Positions 9,403-17,686 of a DNA stretch of 64,000 nt are shown piece by piece. Location of the stretch: NCBI GenBank assembly GCA_934230325.1, contig CAKQEP010000008.1, positions 1 to 64,000 of the forward strand. The letters are read 5' to 3'. The notes under the pieces are model-generated. The model made no database searches. It had not been told where the DNA came from and saw nothing but the letters and a program-made list of their open reading frames with translations. Numbering within the stretch: the first letter of the stretch is position 1; each line of letters opens with the position of its first letter. The DNA comes from an uncultured Clostridia bacterium. Its GTDB lineage: Bacteria > Bacillota > Clostridia > Christensenellales > CAG-314. Position numbers and translations under genes: made by a program.

Positions 9403-10575
9403 TTAAAAGTAGTTTACTTTTATCCTTTTGCCCATCTTTTTAAGGCTTTTGGACAGTTCTTCTACCAAGTTCATTTTTATGTTAAAGTTGATGGGTAGGT
9501 CGGGGTTTTGGTGCGCTGGGTTTACCGCTCTGCCTACGTAAAAGTTGATGTCCGTCGCTTCTTCAAACAGCAACCGACAAATAAGCGACGCTCCGTCGTG
9601 CCCATAACTCCATTTTTCGTACAGTTGGTTGTCGGTGACAAAATCCTTTGCGTATTCCACTACTTTGTTCATGGTTATCACGCCTTCGGTCACGAGGTCC
9701 ACGCCTTCTATTTCCGCTATAGGCGGAACGTCGCTCCTCACGAAAGAAATGCTTGCCTTTACTTCCTTACCCAAATACTTTGCGGCAATAGACGCGGTAG
9801 TGCCGCCGCACACGATATGTTTGCCTTCTTTTGAGAAAAACAGCGACATCATTCTGCCGGCGTCGTCGCGGTTTGCGGGCGGGCCGAAAAGAATATTTAC
9901 GGGTTCTCTTTTGCGAACTCTTACCACGCAAGCGGTGGTATCGTCGCCGGGTTTGTTTCCGTAAAGTCTGTCGCACTCGTCTACGAGGATAGTAGCGAGA
10001 GTTTTTGCGGTGTACCCTGCGCAGACGAGCGGCTCCATATAGGTGATAATATCGTCGCGCCGCCAGCCAAAGTTGTAGACCGTGCCGAGTCCTGCGTGCG
10101 GGCAGCCGTCGCTCATAAGAATAAAGTGGTCGCCTTCCTTAAGCGAAACGACGGTTCTGTACAATTTTTTGCCCATAATAGTCATTTCGCTGCGCGGCAC
10201 GACGACGTTTTTGCCGTCGCGTATAAAAATTGCTTGCGGGTTGTCGTACTCGATAATTTCCGCTTCTCTGTTGTTTACGATATGCAAAATCGAAAAAGTG
10301 GAGTACGCCACTCCTCTGACCGAGCAGATAGGCAAAGTTTCTGCGATAGTTTTGACGCATTCCTCTATAGAAAGTCCTTCCGCCACCATAGTGGATATTA
10401 TGCGTGACGTAAGCGTAGACAGAATGCTTGCTTTAACGCCGCTACCCAAGCCGTCGGCAAGAACCACAACCTGCGAATTTTCGTTTTGCTCGATAACTTC
10501 CACGTGGTCGCCGCAAAGTTGTTCGCCGTAATGATTTATCGCTTTGTATCCTATATCTACGCACAAATCATTCAT
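9403..10575 (-). CDS. PP2C/SpoIIE-type serine phosphatase linked to sensory hydrogenase
   Basis: 390 residues. Residues 1-220 are a PP2C/SpoIIE fold. The metal-binding aspartates are visible in VVLADGLGSGVKAS (Asp41), HFILMSDGCPHAG (Asp156) and the closing GDDTTACVV (Asp211, Asp212). It should dephosphorylate Ser/Thr-phosphorylated protein. The remaining ~165 residues (about 225-390) form an additional region with no motif recognised (contains HIVCGGTTASIAAKYLG). Its ATG overlaps the stop of the hydrogenase-like gene by 8 nt, indicating translational coupling. PAS-containing sensory [FeFe] hydrogenases are known to be encoded beside PP2C phosphatases; the phosphoprotein target is not known here. 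Confidence 0.85.
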   Translation of the reverse strand: MNDLCVDIGYKAINHYGEQLCGDHVEVIEQNENSQVVVLADGLGSGVKASILSTLTSRIISTMVAEGLSIEECVKTIAETLPICSVRGVAYSTFSILHIVNNREAEIIEYDNPQAIFIRDGKNVVVPRSEMTIMGKKLYRTVVSLKEGDHFILMSDGCPHAGLGTVYNFGWRRDDIITYMEPLVCAGYTAKTLATILVDECDRLYGNKPGDDTTACVVRVRKREPVNILFGPPANRDDAGRMMSLFFSKEGKHIVCGGTTASIAAKYLGKEVKASISFVRSDVPPIAEIEGVDLVTEGVITMNKVVEYAKDFVTDNQLYEKWSYGHDGASLICRLLFEEATDINFYVGRAVNPAHQNPDLPINFNIKMNLVEELSKSLKKMGKRIKVNYF

Positions 10576-12241
10576 TTGAAATAGACTCCTTGAGTTTTGT
10601 CAACGCTATTTTTGTTTCCGCCGCCGTTTCTCCGAGCAAGGACGCGATTTCCTGAACGATGCGCATTTGCTTATCCACGACTTTGTCTGCGACTTCTACC
10701 GTTTGGGCGGCAATGCTTTCGCGTTTTTCCTTTTCCGTTTCCTCGTCGGTGATGTCGCGCATTATTCCCACCAAAAGGTGGTAGTTTTCGTCGTATACTA
10801 CCGTTTGCTCAACGTATTTTTTGTATTCTGCGAGATACGTTCTTTCATCTCTGACGCTGCGTTTGCTTCTCAACACGCGGTTGAAAATGTCGGGATCGAG
10901 TATGCGAACGACTCCCTCTCCCAAAATATCGGAGTCGGCGCGGATATTCATTATTTTTTTTGCGACGGAGTTTATCTGCTGAACTTCCAGATTTTCGTTT
11001 AGCACGATAAGTCCGTTTGGCGTGTTGTTTACTATACAGTCGGAAAAACTTTCGGCTTTTTCCTTTAAGTAAGGCAAGCACATAGATATTTCGGCTTTTC
11101 CGTTGTAAATAGCGACGGCTTTTTCGCGGCAGGTGTTGTACCCGCAAGAACCGCAGTTGAGTTCGTCCGACGGCTTAAACTTGCCCATTTTGTGCAGAAT
11201 TTCCGTTATTTCGTACTCGTCTGGGGTGTTAACGTGCATTTCTATGGACAGCATATCCTTTTTGAGCGTCGCGCTTTCCGGTTGCGGCACGTCAAAATCT
11301 TTTTTGCCCGCGTACCTAACCACCGCCGCGTAATCCTTGACGGGCGACGGGTGATATTTTTCCATTACCGGACCGCCGACGCAACTTCCTATGCACGCCG
11401 ACATCTCGATAAAGCATTTATGAATCCGACCGCTTTGAATATCTTTTAGCGCGGATATACAGTTTTCTACGCCGTCCATACACAGGTAGGTGTAGTCGCT
11501 ATCCATCGTCATCGTTTTGAGAATACCGCCCGTCGTCGGGAAATATCTCGCTCTGCTTTTTTGGTTGTCGTCCATATCGGGAACGAGTTCTATGCGCTCC
11601 GCTTTGAGCCATTCCGCAAGGTCTTCAAAGGTCAAAACGCCGTCAACGACGCCCTTGTAATAGTCCGCCTCGTCTTTTTTTGCGACGCACGGACCGATAA
11701 ACACAACCTTTGCGTCGGGGTGCAGAGTTTTTAGGTACTTGGCGTGAGCCTGCATCGGCGACACTACGTCCGCGAGATAGGGCAACAAATCGGGAAAATA
11801 CTTTTGAATCAAAAGGTTTATCGAGTGGCAGCAAGACGAGATAACTATATCTTTTGTCTTTTGCGCCAAAATTTTTTCGTATTCGGTTTTGACGATAGAC
11901 GCGCCTATCGCCGTTTCGTCAGCGTCGGCAAACCCCAACTTTTTGAGGGCGGCGCGCATACCGTTTATGCCTATATCCTCGTAGTTTGCGATAAACGACG
12001 GCGCGATGCTTGCGTAGACGGGTTCTCCCGACTGAATCATAACGCGCACTTTTTCCGTTTCCGAAGAAATTTCTTTGGCGTTTTGCGGGCATACTACAAA
12101 GCATTGTCCGCACAAAATACATTCGTCGGATATTATGTGCGCCTGATTAGCGGAAAATCTGATAGATTTGACGGGGCAATGCCGTATACACTTGTAACAG
12201 TTTTTGCAGTTTGATTTTTTTAACGTAAGACAGTTTGCCAT
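10568..12241 (-). CDS. hydS: Sensory [FeFe]-hydrogenase-like protein with PAS domain (HydS type)
   Basis: 557 residues. Two [4Fe-4S] motifs (Cys12/15/18/22 and 41/44/47/51) are followed by an H-cluster domain with SSCCHS (Cys137/138), FIGPCVAKK (Cys185) and SACIGSCVGG (Cys283/287). A further four-Cys FeS motif follows (NCGSCGYNTC.. and Cys388), then a PAS domain at about 395-510 and a coiled C-terminus. The layout is that of group C, sensory hydrogenases. All four H-cluster cysteines and the proton-relay Cys are present, but the first loop reads CCHS instead of the usual CCPG/A. It follows a thioredoxin-like ferredoxin gene with no gap (TAA then ATG). Likely a redox or H2 sensor passing its state to the downstream phosphatase (inference). 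Confidence 0.85.
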   Translation of the reverse strand: MANCLTLKKSNCKNCYKCIRHCPVKSIRFSANQAHIISDECILCGQCFVVCPQNAKEISSETEKVRVMIQSGEPVYASIAPSFIANYEDIGINGMRAALKKLGFADADETAIGASIVKTEYEKILAQKTKDIVISSCCHSINLLIQKYFPDLLPYLADVVSPMQAHAKYLKTLHPDAKVVFIGPCVAKKDEADYYKGVVDGVLTFEDLAEWLKAERIELVPDMDDNQKSRARYFPTTGGILKTMTMDSDYTYLCMDGVENCISALKDIQSGRIHKCFIEMSACIGSCVGGPVMEKYHPSPVKDYAAVVRYAGKKDFDVPQPESATLKKDMLSIEMHVNTPDEYEITEILHKMGKFKPSDELNCGSCGYNTCREKAVAIYNGKAEISMCLPYLKEKAESFSDCIVNNTPNGLIVLNENLEVQQINSVAKKIMNIRADSDILGEGVVRILDPDIFNRVLRSKRSVRDERTYLAEYKKYVEQTVVYDENYHLLVGIMRDITDEETEKEKRESIAAQTVEVADKVVDKQMRIVQEIASLLGETAAETKIALTKLKESISNE

Positions 12242-12508
12242 TTAAATCCCCTTACCCTCCTTGAGCGCGCCTTCTATTTTGTCTTGCCAAAAATCCGAAA
12301 AGTTTTCCGCAGTGACGCCCGTGTACACGTCGTCGTTTACCGTGACGGTTATGCCGGAACGAGTACAGTTGCCCGAGCAGAAACTTCCCACAAGCACTAC
12401 TTGGTCTTCTAAGTGGTTTTCTTCTATTTTGTTTTTCATCAGATTGACTACTTTTTCCGAGCCTTTGAGGTGGCAGGAACTGCCTACGCATACCTTAACT
12501 ATCAACAT
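12242..12508 (-). CDS. Thioredoxin-like [2Fe-2S] ferredoxin
   Basis: 88 residues with the four cysteines of the NuoE/HydC-type thioredoxin-like [2Fe-2S] fold: Cys7 and Cys12 in CVGSSCHLKG, Cys44 and Cys48 in SFCSGNC. Electron-transfer partner for the neighbouring hydrogenase-like protein. The start overlaps the stop of the preceding ferredoxin gene by one base (TAATG), with GAGGG as ribosome binding site, and its stop directly abuts the hydS ATG. More diverged than the other two copies in this window. Confidence 0.9.
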   Translation of the reverse strand: MLIVKVCVGSSCHLKGSEKVVNLMKNKIEENHLEDQVVLVGSFCSGNCTRSGITVTVNDDVYTGVTAENFSDFWQDKIEGALKEGKGI

Positions 12509-12753
12509 TATTTTACCCTCGAAAGAACTTCCTTGTTAAAAAACTCGTCTACACCGTCGGGCGTAACGGAAAAGAAGTCGTCGTTTACCGTCACGCAAAT
12601 GCCTTGCTGACATTTTCCCATACAAAAAGTTCCGCTCAACTCAACCTTGTCTTTGAGCTGTTTGGCAGAAATAAGGCGTTGCAAACCTTCCACTACCTGC
12701 CGAGAACCTTTGAGGTGGCAAGAACTGCCGATACAAACCGTAACTTTAACCAT
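12508..12753 (-). CDS. Thioredoxin-like [2Fe-2S] ferredoxin
   Basis: 81 residues. Cys7/Cys12 in CIGSSCHLKG and Cys44/Cys48 in TFCMGKC mark the thioredoxin-like [2Fe-2S] fold. The ATG at 12753 is chosen because AAGGAG lies 9 nt before it and the homologue at 26,988 starts at the same residue; a longer in-frame opening upstream is not supported. It is a close paralogue of the 26,988 ferredoxin (shared GxxCHLKGSxQV, GxCVTV and EEFFNK). Second gene of the kinase-ferredoxin-ferredoxin-hydS-phosphatase operon. A role in delivering electrons to or from HydS is inference. Confidence 0.9.
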   Translation of the reverse strand: MVKVTVCIGSSCHLKGSRQVVEGLQRLISAKQLKDKVELSGTFCMGKCQQGICVTVNDDFFSVTPDGVDEFFNKEVLSRVK

Positions 12754-12785
12754 TTTATCTTTCTCCTTATCGTTTATCGTTTTTT

Positions 12786-13535
12786 TTATTGATAATCTAC
12801 GACGTTTACCCACGTGAGCAAACAATCGCGTTCCGTCGAGTTTCCCTTGACGGACTGATCCGCCGCCACGACGGGCATCCATCTTTGAATCTCCTGCTTT
12901 GTGTTGCCGCTTGCTTTGCAGTATAGGTCGAGATACTCGTCAGAGCCTTCTACGTCGCCCGCCAACCAAAACAAAAGGTAAGTTCTTGCGGCGTCGGCAA
13001 GCCCGTTTCCTTCGGTAGCCATCGCCCAGTCCACTACGTAATCTTTTCCGTCCTCCCCGACGATGACGTTGGACGGGTTAAAGTCGCCGTGACACAATTC
13101 CTTCGCTTTGGGCAAACTTTCCATATAGTTGCGAAGATAGTATCTCGTCGTTGCGGCAAGTTGCGTCCGCGCGATTTTTTCGCTCAACTTGTCCGTCAAC
13201 TTGCTAAATCCGCAGTTGCCGCTTTTGCGTATTTGCAATTGAATATCCACAAACCTTTGCAAATATTCGCTCTTTTTGGCGGGGTTTTCCTTCATCAACC
13301 GCTCCAAAGTTTTGCCCCTGACGTATTCCGACACGATAGCCCACTTTCCGTCAATGTTTATCACGCCCTTAACCTTAGGAACGTTAACCACCGCGCGCTC
13401 CGCTATCGCTTGATTTAACGCTTCGCTCAATACGTCGTCCAAAAAATAGTCCTCGTCAAACACTTTGACGCAATCGTCGCCGTTGCGATATACTATTCTG
13501 CTGTTTCTTACGGCTACAACTCTGTCGAGTTTCAT
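12786..13535 (-). CDS. APH/choline-kinase-fold phosphotransferase
   Basis: 249 residues. Kinase-fold motifs: a possible ATP-anchoring Lys in DCVKVF (Lys24), the catalytic loop CHGDFNPSNVIV (His149, Asp151, Asn156) and the metal-binding VVDWAMA (Asp169, in place of the DFG). This pattern is that of the aminoglycoside/choline/homoserine phosphotransferase family rather than Hanks-type kinases. First gene of the operon with two ferredoxins, HydS and a PP2C phosphatase; a kinase and a phosphatase flanking a sensor suggests a reversible phosphorylation circuit, but the substrate could equally be a small molecule. Preceded by a recognisable promoter at 13612-13640. Confidence 0.8.
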   Translation of the reverse strand: MKLDRVVAVRNSRIVYRNGDDCVKVFDEDYFLDDVLSEALNQAIAERAVVNVPKVKGVINIDGKWAIVSEYVRGKTLERLMKENPAKKSEYLQRFVDIQLQIRKSGNCGFSKLTDKLSEKIARTQLAATTRYYLRNYMESLPKAKELCHGDFNPSNVIVGEDGKDYVVDWAMATEGNGLADAARTYLLFWLAGDVEGSDEYLDLYCKASGNTKQEIQRWMPVVAADQSVKGNSTERDCLLTWVNVVDYQ

Positions 13536-13611
13536 ACGACCGCCCCCTTTGCGTTTTTTTAGACTTAATCCGATACGATTTTTTTAAAATCAGTTATTTT
13601 TTATCGATAAA

Positions 13612-13640
13612 ATTATATCTTTATATTGACAAAATGTAAA
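13612..13640 (-). promoter_or_regulatory. Promoter of the kinase-ferredoxin-hydS-PP2C operon
   Basis: Minus strand: TTTACA (13640-13635), 17-nt spacer, TATAAT (13617-13612), about 76 nt before the kinase ATG. Spacing and sequence fit a sigma-A promoter. Confidence 0.65.
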
Positions 13641-13710
13641 ATACTTATTTTTTATACTACTATATCTCGTTTGATATAATAAAATCTACCGCAAAAAAAG
13701 GCGCAAACCG

Positions 13711-14646
13711 CTAATCGCGCTTGTCGATAAACTTTCTTTTGGCGGCGCACAACTCGGTGATAAAAGCCCTGTCCGTTGCCGTAAGTTTGTAGTCGGCGGG
13801 ATAGATAAGGACGTCTCGGCAAGTGATTTTGTTGTCGGGGCAGTCTATCTGAACAAGGTTGTAGCGGTTTAAAACTTCTTGGGAAACGGGCGACGCCCAC
13901 ATAAACGTTTCCGTATTTGCGGACAGAATATCAAAACGTCCCGCGCGTTCCAAAACAAAAATTTTGCGGTCTACGTCGTCGGGCAAATCTTCCTTTTGCG
14001 CGTCGTCGAGAGAAACCGACGGAACAAATGCGTCGGCGTAAAGAATTTCTATGTAGTTTGTAAGGTCTAAGTAGCGCACTTCGTCAAGGTCGGTGAGCGG
14101 GCTGTCCTTGCTTGTAAGGACAACAAATTTAAACTCGGATATCAACTCGCACGCAAGATTTTTTGACGCGAGCAAGTCGGCAAAGTACTTGTCAAACTTG
14201 TCCGCATACCTTATTACGCCCAGTTTGTAGCCTTTTTCCGTAATGTTGGAGATTGCGTGGAGAGCGTTTGTTTCCTCGTAATAGATTTCGCAACGCTCCT
14301 CTTTGGACAAATTTTTGCTAAACTCCGCAAAGGCGTGAGATATATAGTCGGCTCTCGGCGCAGACACCGCCAAAATTGCCTTTTTTCCCTTTTTTTCCTT
14401 AAACAACTTGTCTACGTCGTCTATCTGTTTGAGAATCTTTTTGCCGCACTCGACAAGCCGCTCCCCGTCGGGCGTAAGCGACACGCCTTTGGAAGTGCGT
14501 TCAAAAATAACTATATCCAACTCTTTCTCGGTTTTTTTGATTATGCGGGAAAGGTTTGGTTGAGCCATATACAATTCTTCCGCCGCTTTGCAAAGCGAAC
14601 CCGCATTTGCTACGGCGATAACGTATTTGAGATATTCGACGTTCAT
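13711..14646 (-). CDS. LysR-family transcriptional regulator
   Basis: About 311 residues from the ATG at 14646 (GAGG just upstream); a longer open frame to 14802 runs through the promoter region and is rejected. The N-terminus is the LysR helix-turn-helix (MNVEYLKYVIAVANAGSL, then AAEELYMAQPNLSRIIKKTE), followed by the linker helix and a type-2 periplasmic-binding-like effector domain. It is divergent from the malate dehydrogenase-fumarase-Hdr-Flx-Frd operon that starts 600 bp away, so it probably controls that operon in response to a C4-dicarboxylate or redox signal (inference from position only). Confidence 0.9.
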   Translation of the reverse strand: MNVEYLKYVIAVANAGSLCKAAEELYMAQPNLSRIIKKTEKELDIVIFERTSKGVSLTPDGERLVECGKKILKQIDDVDKLFKEKKGKKAILAVSAPRADYISHAFAEFSKNLSKEERCEIYYEETNALHAISNITEKGYKLGVIRYADKFDKYFADLLASKNLACELISEFKFVVLTSKDSPLTDLDEVRYLDLTNYIEILYADAFVPSVSLDDAQKEDLPDDVDRKIFVLERAGRFDILSANTETFMWASPVSQEVLNRYNLVQIDCPDNKITCRDVLIYPADYKLTATDRAFITELCAAKRKFIDKRD

Positions 14647-14810
14647 AATGCCTCTTTTTTGCGGATAAATCCAGCCGCAAAATATATCGTATACATTATA
14701 CCATATACGCCCGCCTTTTTCAAGCGCAAAAGCAAAATTGACGGCAAAAGATATATACTTTTTGATAATGAGGTATATACAAACGGCATTTGCATTAAAC
14801 AAATTAAAAT

Positions 14811-14824
14811 GATATAATTATATC
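14811..14824. promoter_or_regulatory. Palindrome in the lysR-mdh divergent region
   Basis: Perfect 14-bp palindrome GATATAATTATATC, which includes a TATAAT on each strand. It lies 165 bp upstream of the LysR start. It could be part of the lysR promoter with an overlapping operator; the LysR core T-N11-A was not assigned. Confidence 0.35.
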
Positions 14825-15251
14825 GATAAAAAAAGATAGATATAAATCGTCTTAACAAGCCATCTTCATTTGTCGGCGTAAGTTTCCGTCAAAACTTCCG
14901 TTGCCACATAAATCATTGATTCTTCCTCATGCTGCCGATCTCGTCCCGACCTCCTGCAACGGAAGAAAAAAGTCGACAAATTTGATGAATCCCGCTTTTT
15001 GCGGAGTACCTCTGATACGGGACGAAATCGGCGCAAACGTCGAGGTTGACGGCAAAACTTTTAAAGTCGCGGCAAAAACCTTCAAACGATTTTTTAAGGA
15101 AAAAATTTTAGATAAAATTGACGAAAAAAGGCAGCGAATTTCCGCCTTTTAATGTATAATTAAAGTTAAGGCTGTTTTAAAGCCAAAAAAGCGACTTTGA
15201 GTCGCAAAACCTATTACAAACAAAAAAAATAACGCCACAAAGGAGGCAACA
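14825..15251. other. Intergenic region before the redox operon, with gene remnants
   Basis: About 430 bp. An inverted repeat CTTCCGTTG/CAACGGAAG spans about 14896-14965. A possible small gene follows (see 14985-15152). A TATAAT at 15155-15160 could be the -10 of the operon, but no matching -35 was found. A small hairpin GCGACT-TTG-AGTCGC lies at 15189-15203, and the AAAGGAGG ribosome binding site of the first gene lies near 15239. Confidence 0.4.
14985..15152 (+). CDS. Small hypothetical protein or gene remnant
   Basis: 55 codons with codon choice like the neighbouring genes, reading MNPAFCGVPLIRDEIGANVEV then a basic helix-like tail (KTFKRFFKEKILDKIDEK). The frame is open back to 14901. No ribosome binding site precedes either ATG, and no family was recognised. 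It may be the 3' remnant of a decayed gene. Low confidence. Confidence 0.25.
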   Translation: MNPAFCGVPLIRDEIGANVEVDGKTFKVAAKTFKRFFKEKILDKIDEKRQRISAF

Positions 15252-16196
15252 ATGAATAAAATCACCATTATCGGAAGCGGCAGAGTAGGCTCTACCATCA
15301 CTTATTCTCTTACTTGCAGAGGACTTGCGGACGAAATCGTAATCATCGACATCGACGGAACGAGAGCGTTGGGAGAATCTCTTGACATTCGTCAAGGTTT
15401 GGCTTATGACAGCGCGTGTCGCGTTTACGCAGGCAACTACGAGGACGCGAAAGACTCCGACATTGTCATTATTACGTCCGGCATAGCGAGAAAACCCGGT
15501 CAGTCCCGTTTGGAACTCATAAAGACCAACATAGAAATTCAAAAGACGATAATTCCGCAAATCACAAAGCAAGCGCCAAACGCTGTGTATATTATGGTAT
15601 CCAACCCCGTCGATATACTTACATACACTTTCTGCCGTCTGTCGGGAATCCCCGAAAACAGAGTTATCGGCTCCGGCGCGGTCATCGATACGGCAAGACT
15701 ACGCGCGCGTATTGCCGAGTACTGCAACATTCAGGTAGGCAACGTACACGCTTATATGTTTGGCGAGCACGGCGACTCGGGATTCTGCCCGTGGTCCATA
15801 GCGAGAATTGCGGGCTTGCAAGTCAACGACTACCAAAAAGCGGTAGAAACGTCCGACTACCTCACCACAAAAATCGACATTCCGGAAATTGAAAAGTACG
15901 TAAGAGAATCCGGCGCAAAGGTTATATCCCGCAAAGGCTCGACTTTTTACGCCATCGCGTCTACGGTTTGCTACATAGTCAAAGCAGTGTTGACCAACGC
16001 CGACGCCGCAATGACGGTTTCTTCTATGATGAACGGCGAGTACGGAATCAGCGACGTGTGCCTTAGCACTCTCAACATAATAGGTCGCAACGGAATTACC
16101 GGCAAAATTGTCGCTCCTCTCACTCCGGAAGAAACGGCAAAACTCAAAGCAAGCGCAGAAGTTCTTAAAGGCACGATTTCTCAAATAGACCTTTAA
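15252..16196 (+). CDS. mdh: Malate dehydrogenase, LDH-like
   Basis: 314 residues of the LDH/MDH superfamily: NAD-binding GSGRVGS (8-14), Asp33/Asp35 at the end of the second strand, catalytic His173 in GEHGDS and Asp147 in GAVIDTARLR. The substrate-specificity loop reads IARKPGQSR, so the residue equivalent to LDH Gln102 is Arg80, the malate/oxaloacetate signature (LDHs have QKPGETR). With fumarase as the next gene, reduction of oxaloacetate to malate is the likely reaction, although overall similarity is to the LDH side of the family. AAAGGAGG upstream; first gene of the redox operon. Confidence 0.85.
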   Translation: MNKITIIGSGRVGSTITYSLTCRGLADEIVIIDIDGTRALGESLDIRQGLAYDSACRVYAGNYEDAKDSDIVIITSGIARKPGQSRLELIKTNIEIQKTIIPQITKQAPNAVYIMVSNPVDILTYTFCRLSGIPENRVIGSGAVIDTARLRARIAEYCNIQVGNVHAYMFGEHGDSGFCPWSIARIAGLQVNDYQKAVETSDYLTTKIDIPEIEKYVRESGAKVISRKGSTFYAIASTVCYIVKAVLTNADAAMTVSSMMNGEYGISDVCLSTLNIIGRNGITGKIVAPLTPEETAKLKASAEVLKGTISQIDL

Positions 16197-16284
16197 AAAT
16201 TGCTTAGGCTCGCTCCCGCAAACGAGCATAGCCAAAGCAAAAAGTACGACAAAAACGATAGCGACAAACATCGGAGGCAAAATA

Positions 16285-17670
16285 ATGGATTACCGTATAG
16301 AAAAAGATACGATGGGCGAAGTTAAAGTTCCCGCAGACAAATACTGGGCTGCTCAAACGGAAAGAAGCCGCCAAAACTTTAAGATAGGCGGCGAGTTGAT
16401 GCCGCGCGAGATTACTCGCGCGTTTGGAATACTCAAAAAAGCGGCGGCGACGGCAAACTTTAATCTCGGCAAACTTTCGGAGGAAAAATTGTCGGCAATT
16501 ACGGCGGCGTGCGACGAAGTTATTTCCGGACAACTCAACGAGCATTTTCCTCTCGTCGTATGGCAAACGGGCAGCGGAACGCAATCCAACATGAACGCCA
16601 ACGAAGTCATTGCAAACAGAGGCAACCAAATCGCGGGCAAAAAATTGTTGCACCCAAACGACGACATAAACAAAAGTCAGAGTTCTAACGACACTTTCCC
16701 CACCGCTATGCATATTGCGGCGGTACTTGCCGTAGAAGACAACCTTTTGCCCGCCATCGACCGACTTTCCGCCACCTTCAAGCGGCTGGAAATCAACAAT
16801 CGCGGCATAGTCAAAAGCGGCAGAACGCACTTGCAAGACGCCGTTCCCATCGCTTTTTCGCAGGAAATAAGCGGTTGGCGGATTATGTTGCAAAAGACCA
16901 AAAAGCAAATTATCGCTTCTTTGGCGGGACTCAAAGAACTTGCTTTGGGCGGCACCGCCGTCGGCACGGGACTAAACGCGCCCGTCGGTTTCGATAAGGA
17001 ATCGGCAAAGCAAGTGAGTATACTCACGGGCAAAAACTTTGTCACAGCAACCAACAAATTCCACGCGCTCACTTCTAAAGACGCCGTAGTGTTTACGCAC
17101 GGAGCGATAAAGGCTTTGGCGTGCAACCTTATGAAGATAGCAAACGACGTGCGCTGGCTTGCGTCGGGACCGAGAGACGGTTTGGGAGAAATCACCATTC
17201 CGGAAAACGAGCCCGGCTCCTCTATTATGCCGGGTAAGGTCAACCCGACTCAATGCGAATCTATGACGATGGTTGCCGTGCAGGTAATGGCAAACGACGT
17301 GGCGGTCACTATAGGCGCGTCGCAAGGCAATTTTGAACTCAACGTGTTTATGCCCGTCATAGCCTACAACTTTTTGCAATCGGTCAAACTTCTTTCCGAC
17401 GGGATACGTTCTTTTGACGAGCATTGCGCCGTCGGCATAAAAGCCAACAAAGCCAAGATGGCTCACAACCTAAACAATTCTTTGATGTTGGTGACTGCGC
17501 TCAATCCCTACATCGGGTACGAAAACGCCGCAAAAACGGCAAAAAAAGCCTTTAAGGAAAACATTTCTTTAAAGGAAGCGTGCGTAAAACTCGGATTTTT
17601 GACGGCGGAAAAATTCGACGAAGTGTTCCGCCCCCAAGATATGGCGTTTCCGCACAAAAATCAAAAATAA
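16285..17670 (+). CDS. fumC: Class II fumarate hydratase
   Basis: 461 residues, normal length for FumC. Signature regions are all present: WQTGSGTQSNMN (about 94-105), SSNDTFPTAMHIA (133-145), GRTHLQDAVP (179-188) and the GSSIMPGKVNP loop (311-321) with the catalytic Ser. It interconverts malate and fumarate in the cytosol, oxygen-stable because it has no FeS cluster. It sits between malate dehydrogenase and the HdrB gene, so it is expected to supply fumarate to the reductase encoded downstream. GGAGG lies 8 nt before the ATG; a GCTCG/CGAGC hairpin lies in the 88-bp gap from mdh. Confidence 0.95.
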   Translation: MDYRIEKDTMGEVKVPADKYWAAQTERSRQNFKIGGELMPREITRAFGILKKAAATANFNLGKLSEEKLSAITAACDEVISGQLNEHFPLVVWQTGSGTQSNMNANEVIANRGNQIAGKKLLHPNDDINKSQSSNDTFPTAMHIAAVLAVEDNLLPAIDRLSATFKRLEINNRGIVKSGRTHLQDAVPIAFSQEISGWRIMLQKTKKQIIASLAGLKELALGGTAVGTGLNAPVGFDKESAKQVSILTGKNFVTATNKFHALTSKDAVVFTHGAIKALACNLMKIANDVRWLASGPRDGLGEITIPENEPGSSIMPGKVNPTQCESMTMVAVQVMANDVAVTIGASQGNFELNVFMPVIAYNFLQSVKLLSDGIRSFDEHCAVGIKANKAKMAHNLNNSLMLVTALNPYIGYENAAKTAKKAFKENISLKEACVKLGFLTAEKFDEVFRPQDMAFPHKNQK

Positions 17671-17686
17671 GGATGACGCAAAGTAA

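Noticed and set aside
15252..16196. L-lactate dehydrogenase
   Set aside because: Specificity loop has Arg in place of Gln102 and the operon context is malate-fumarate.
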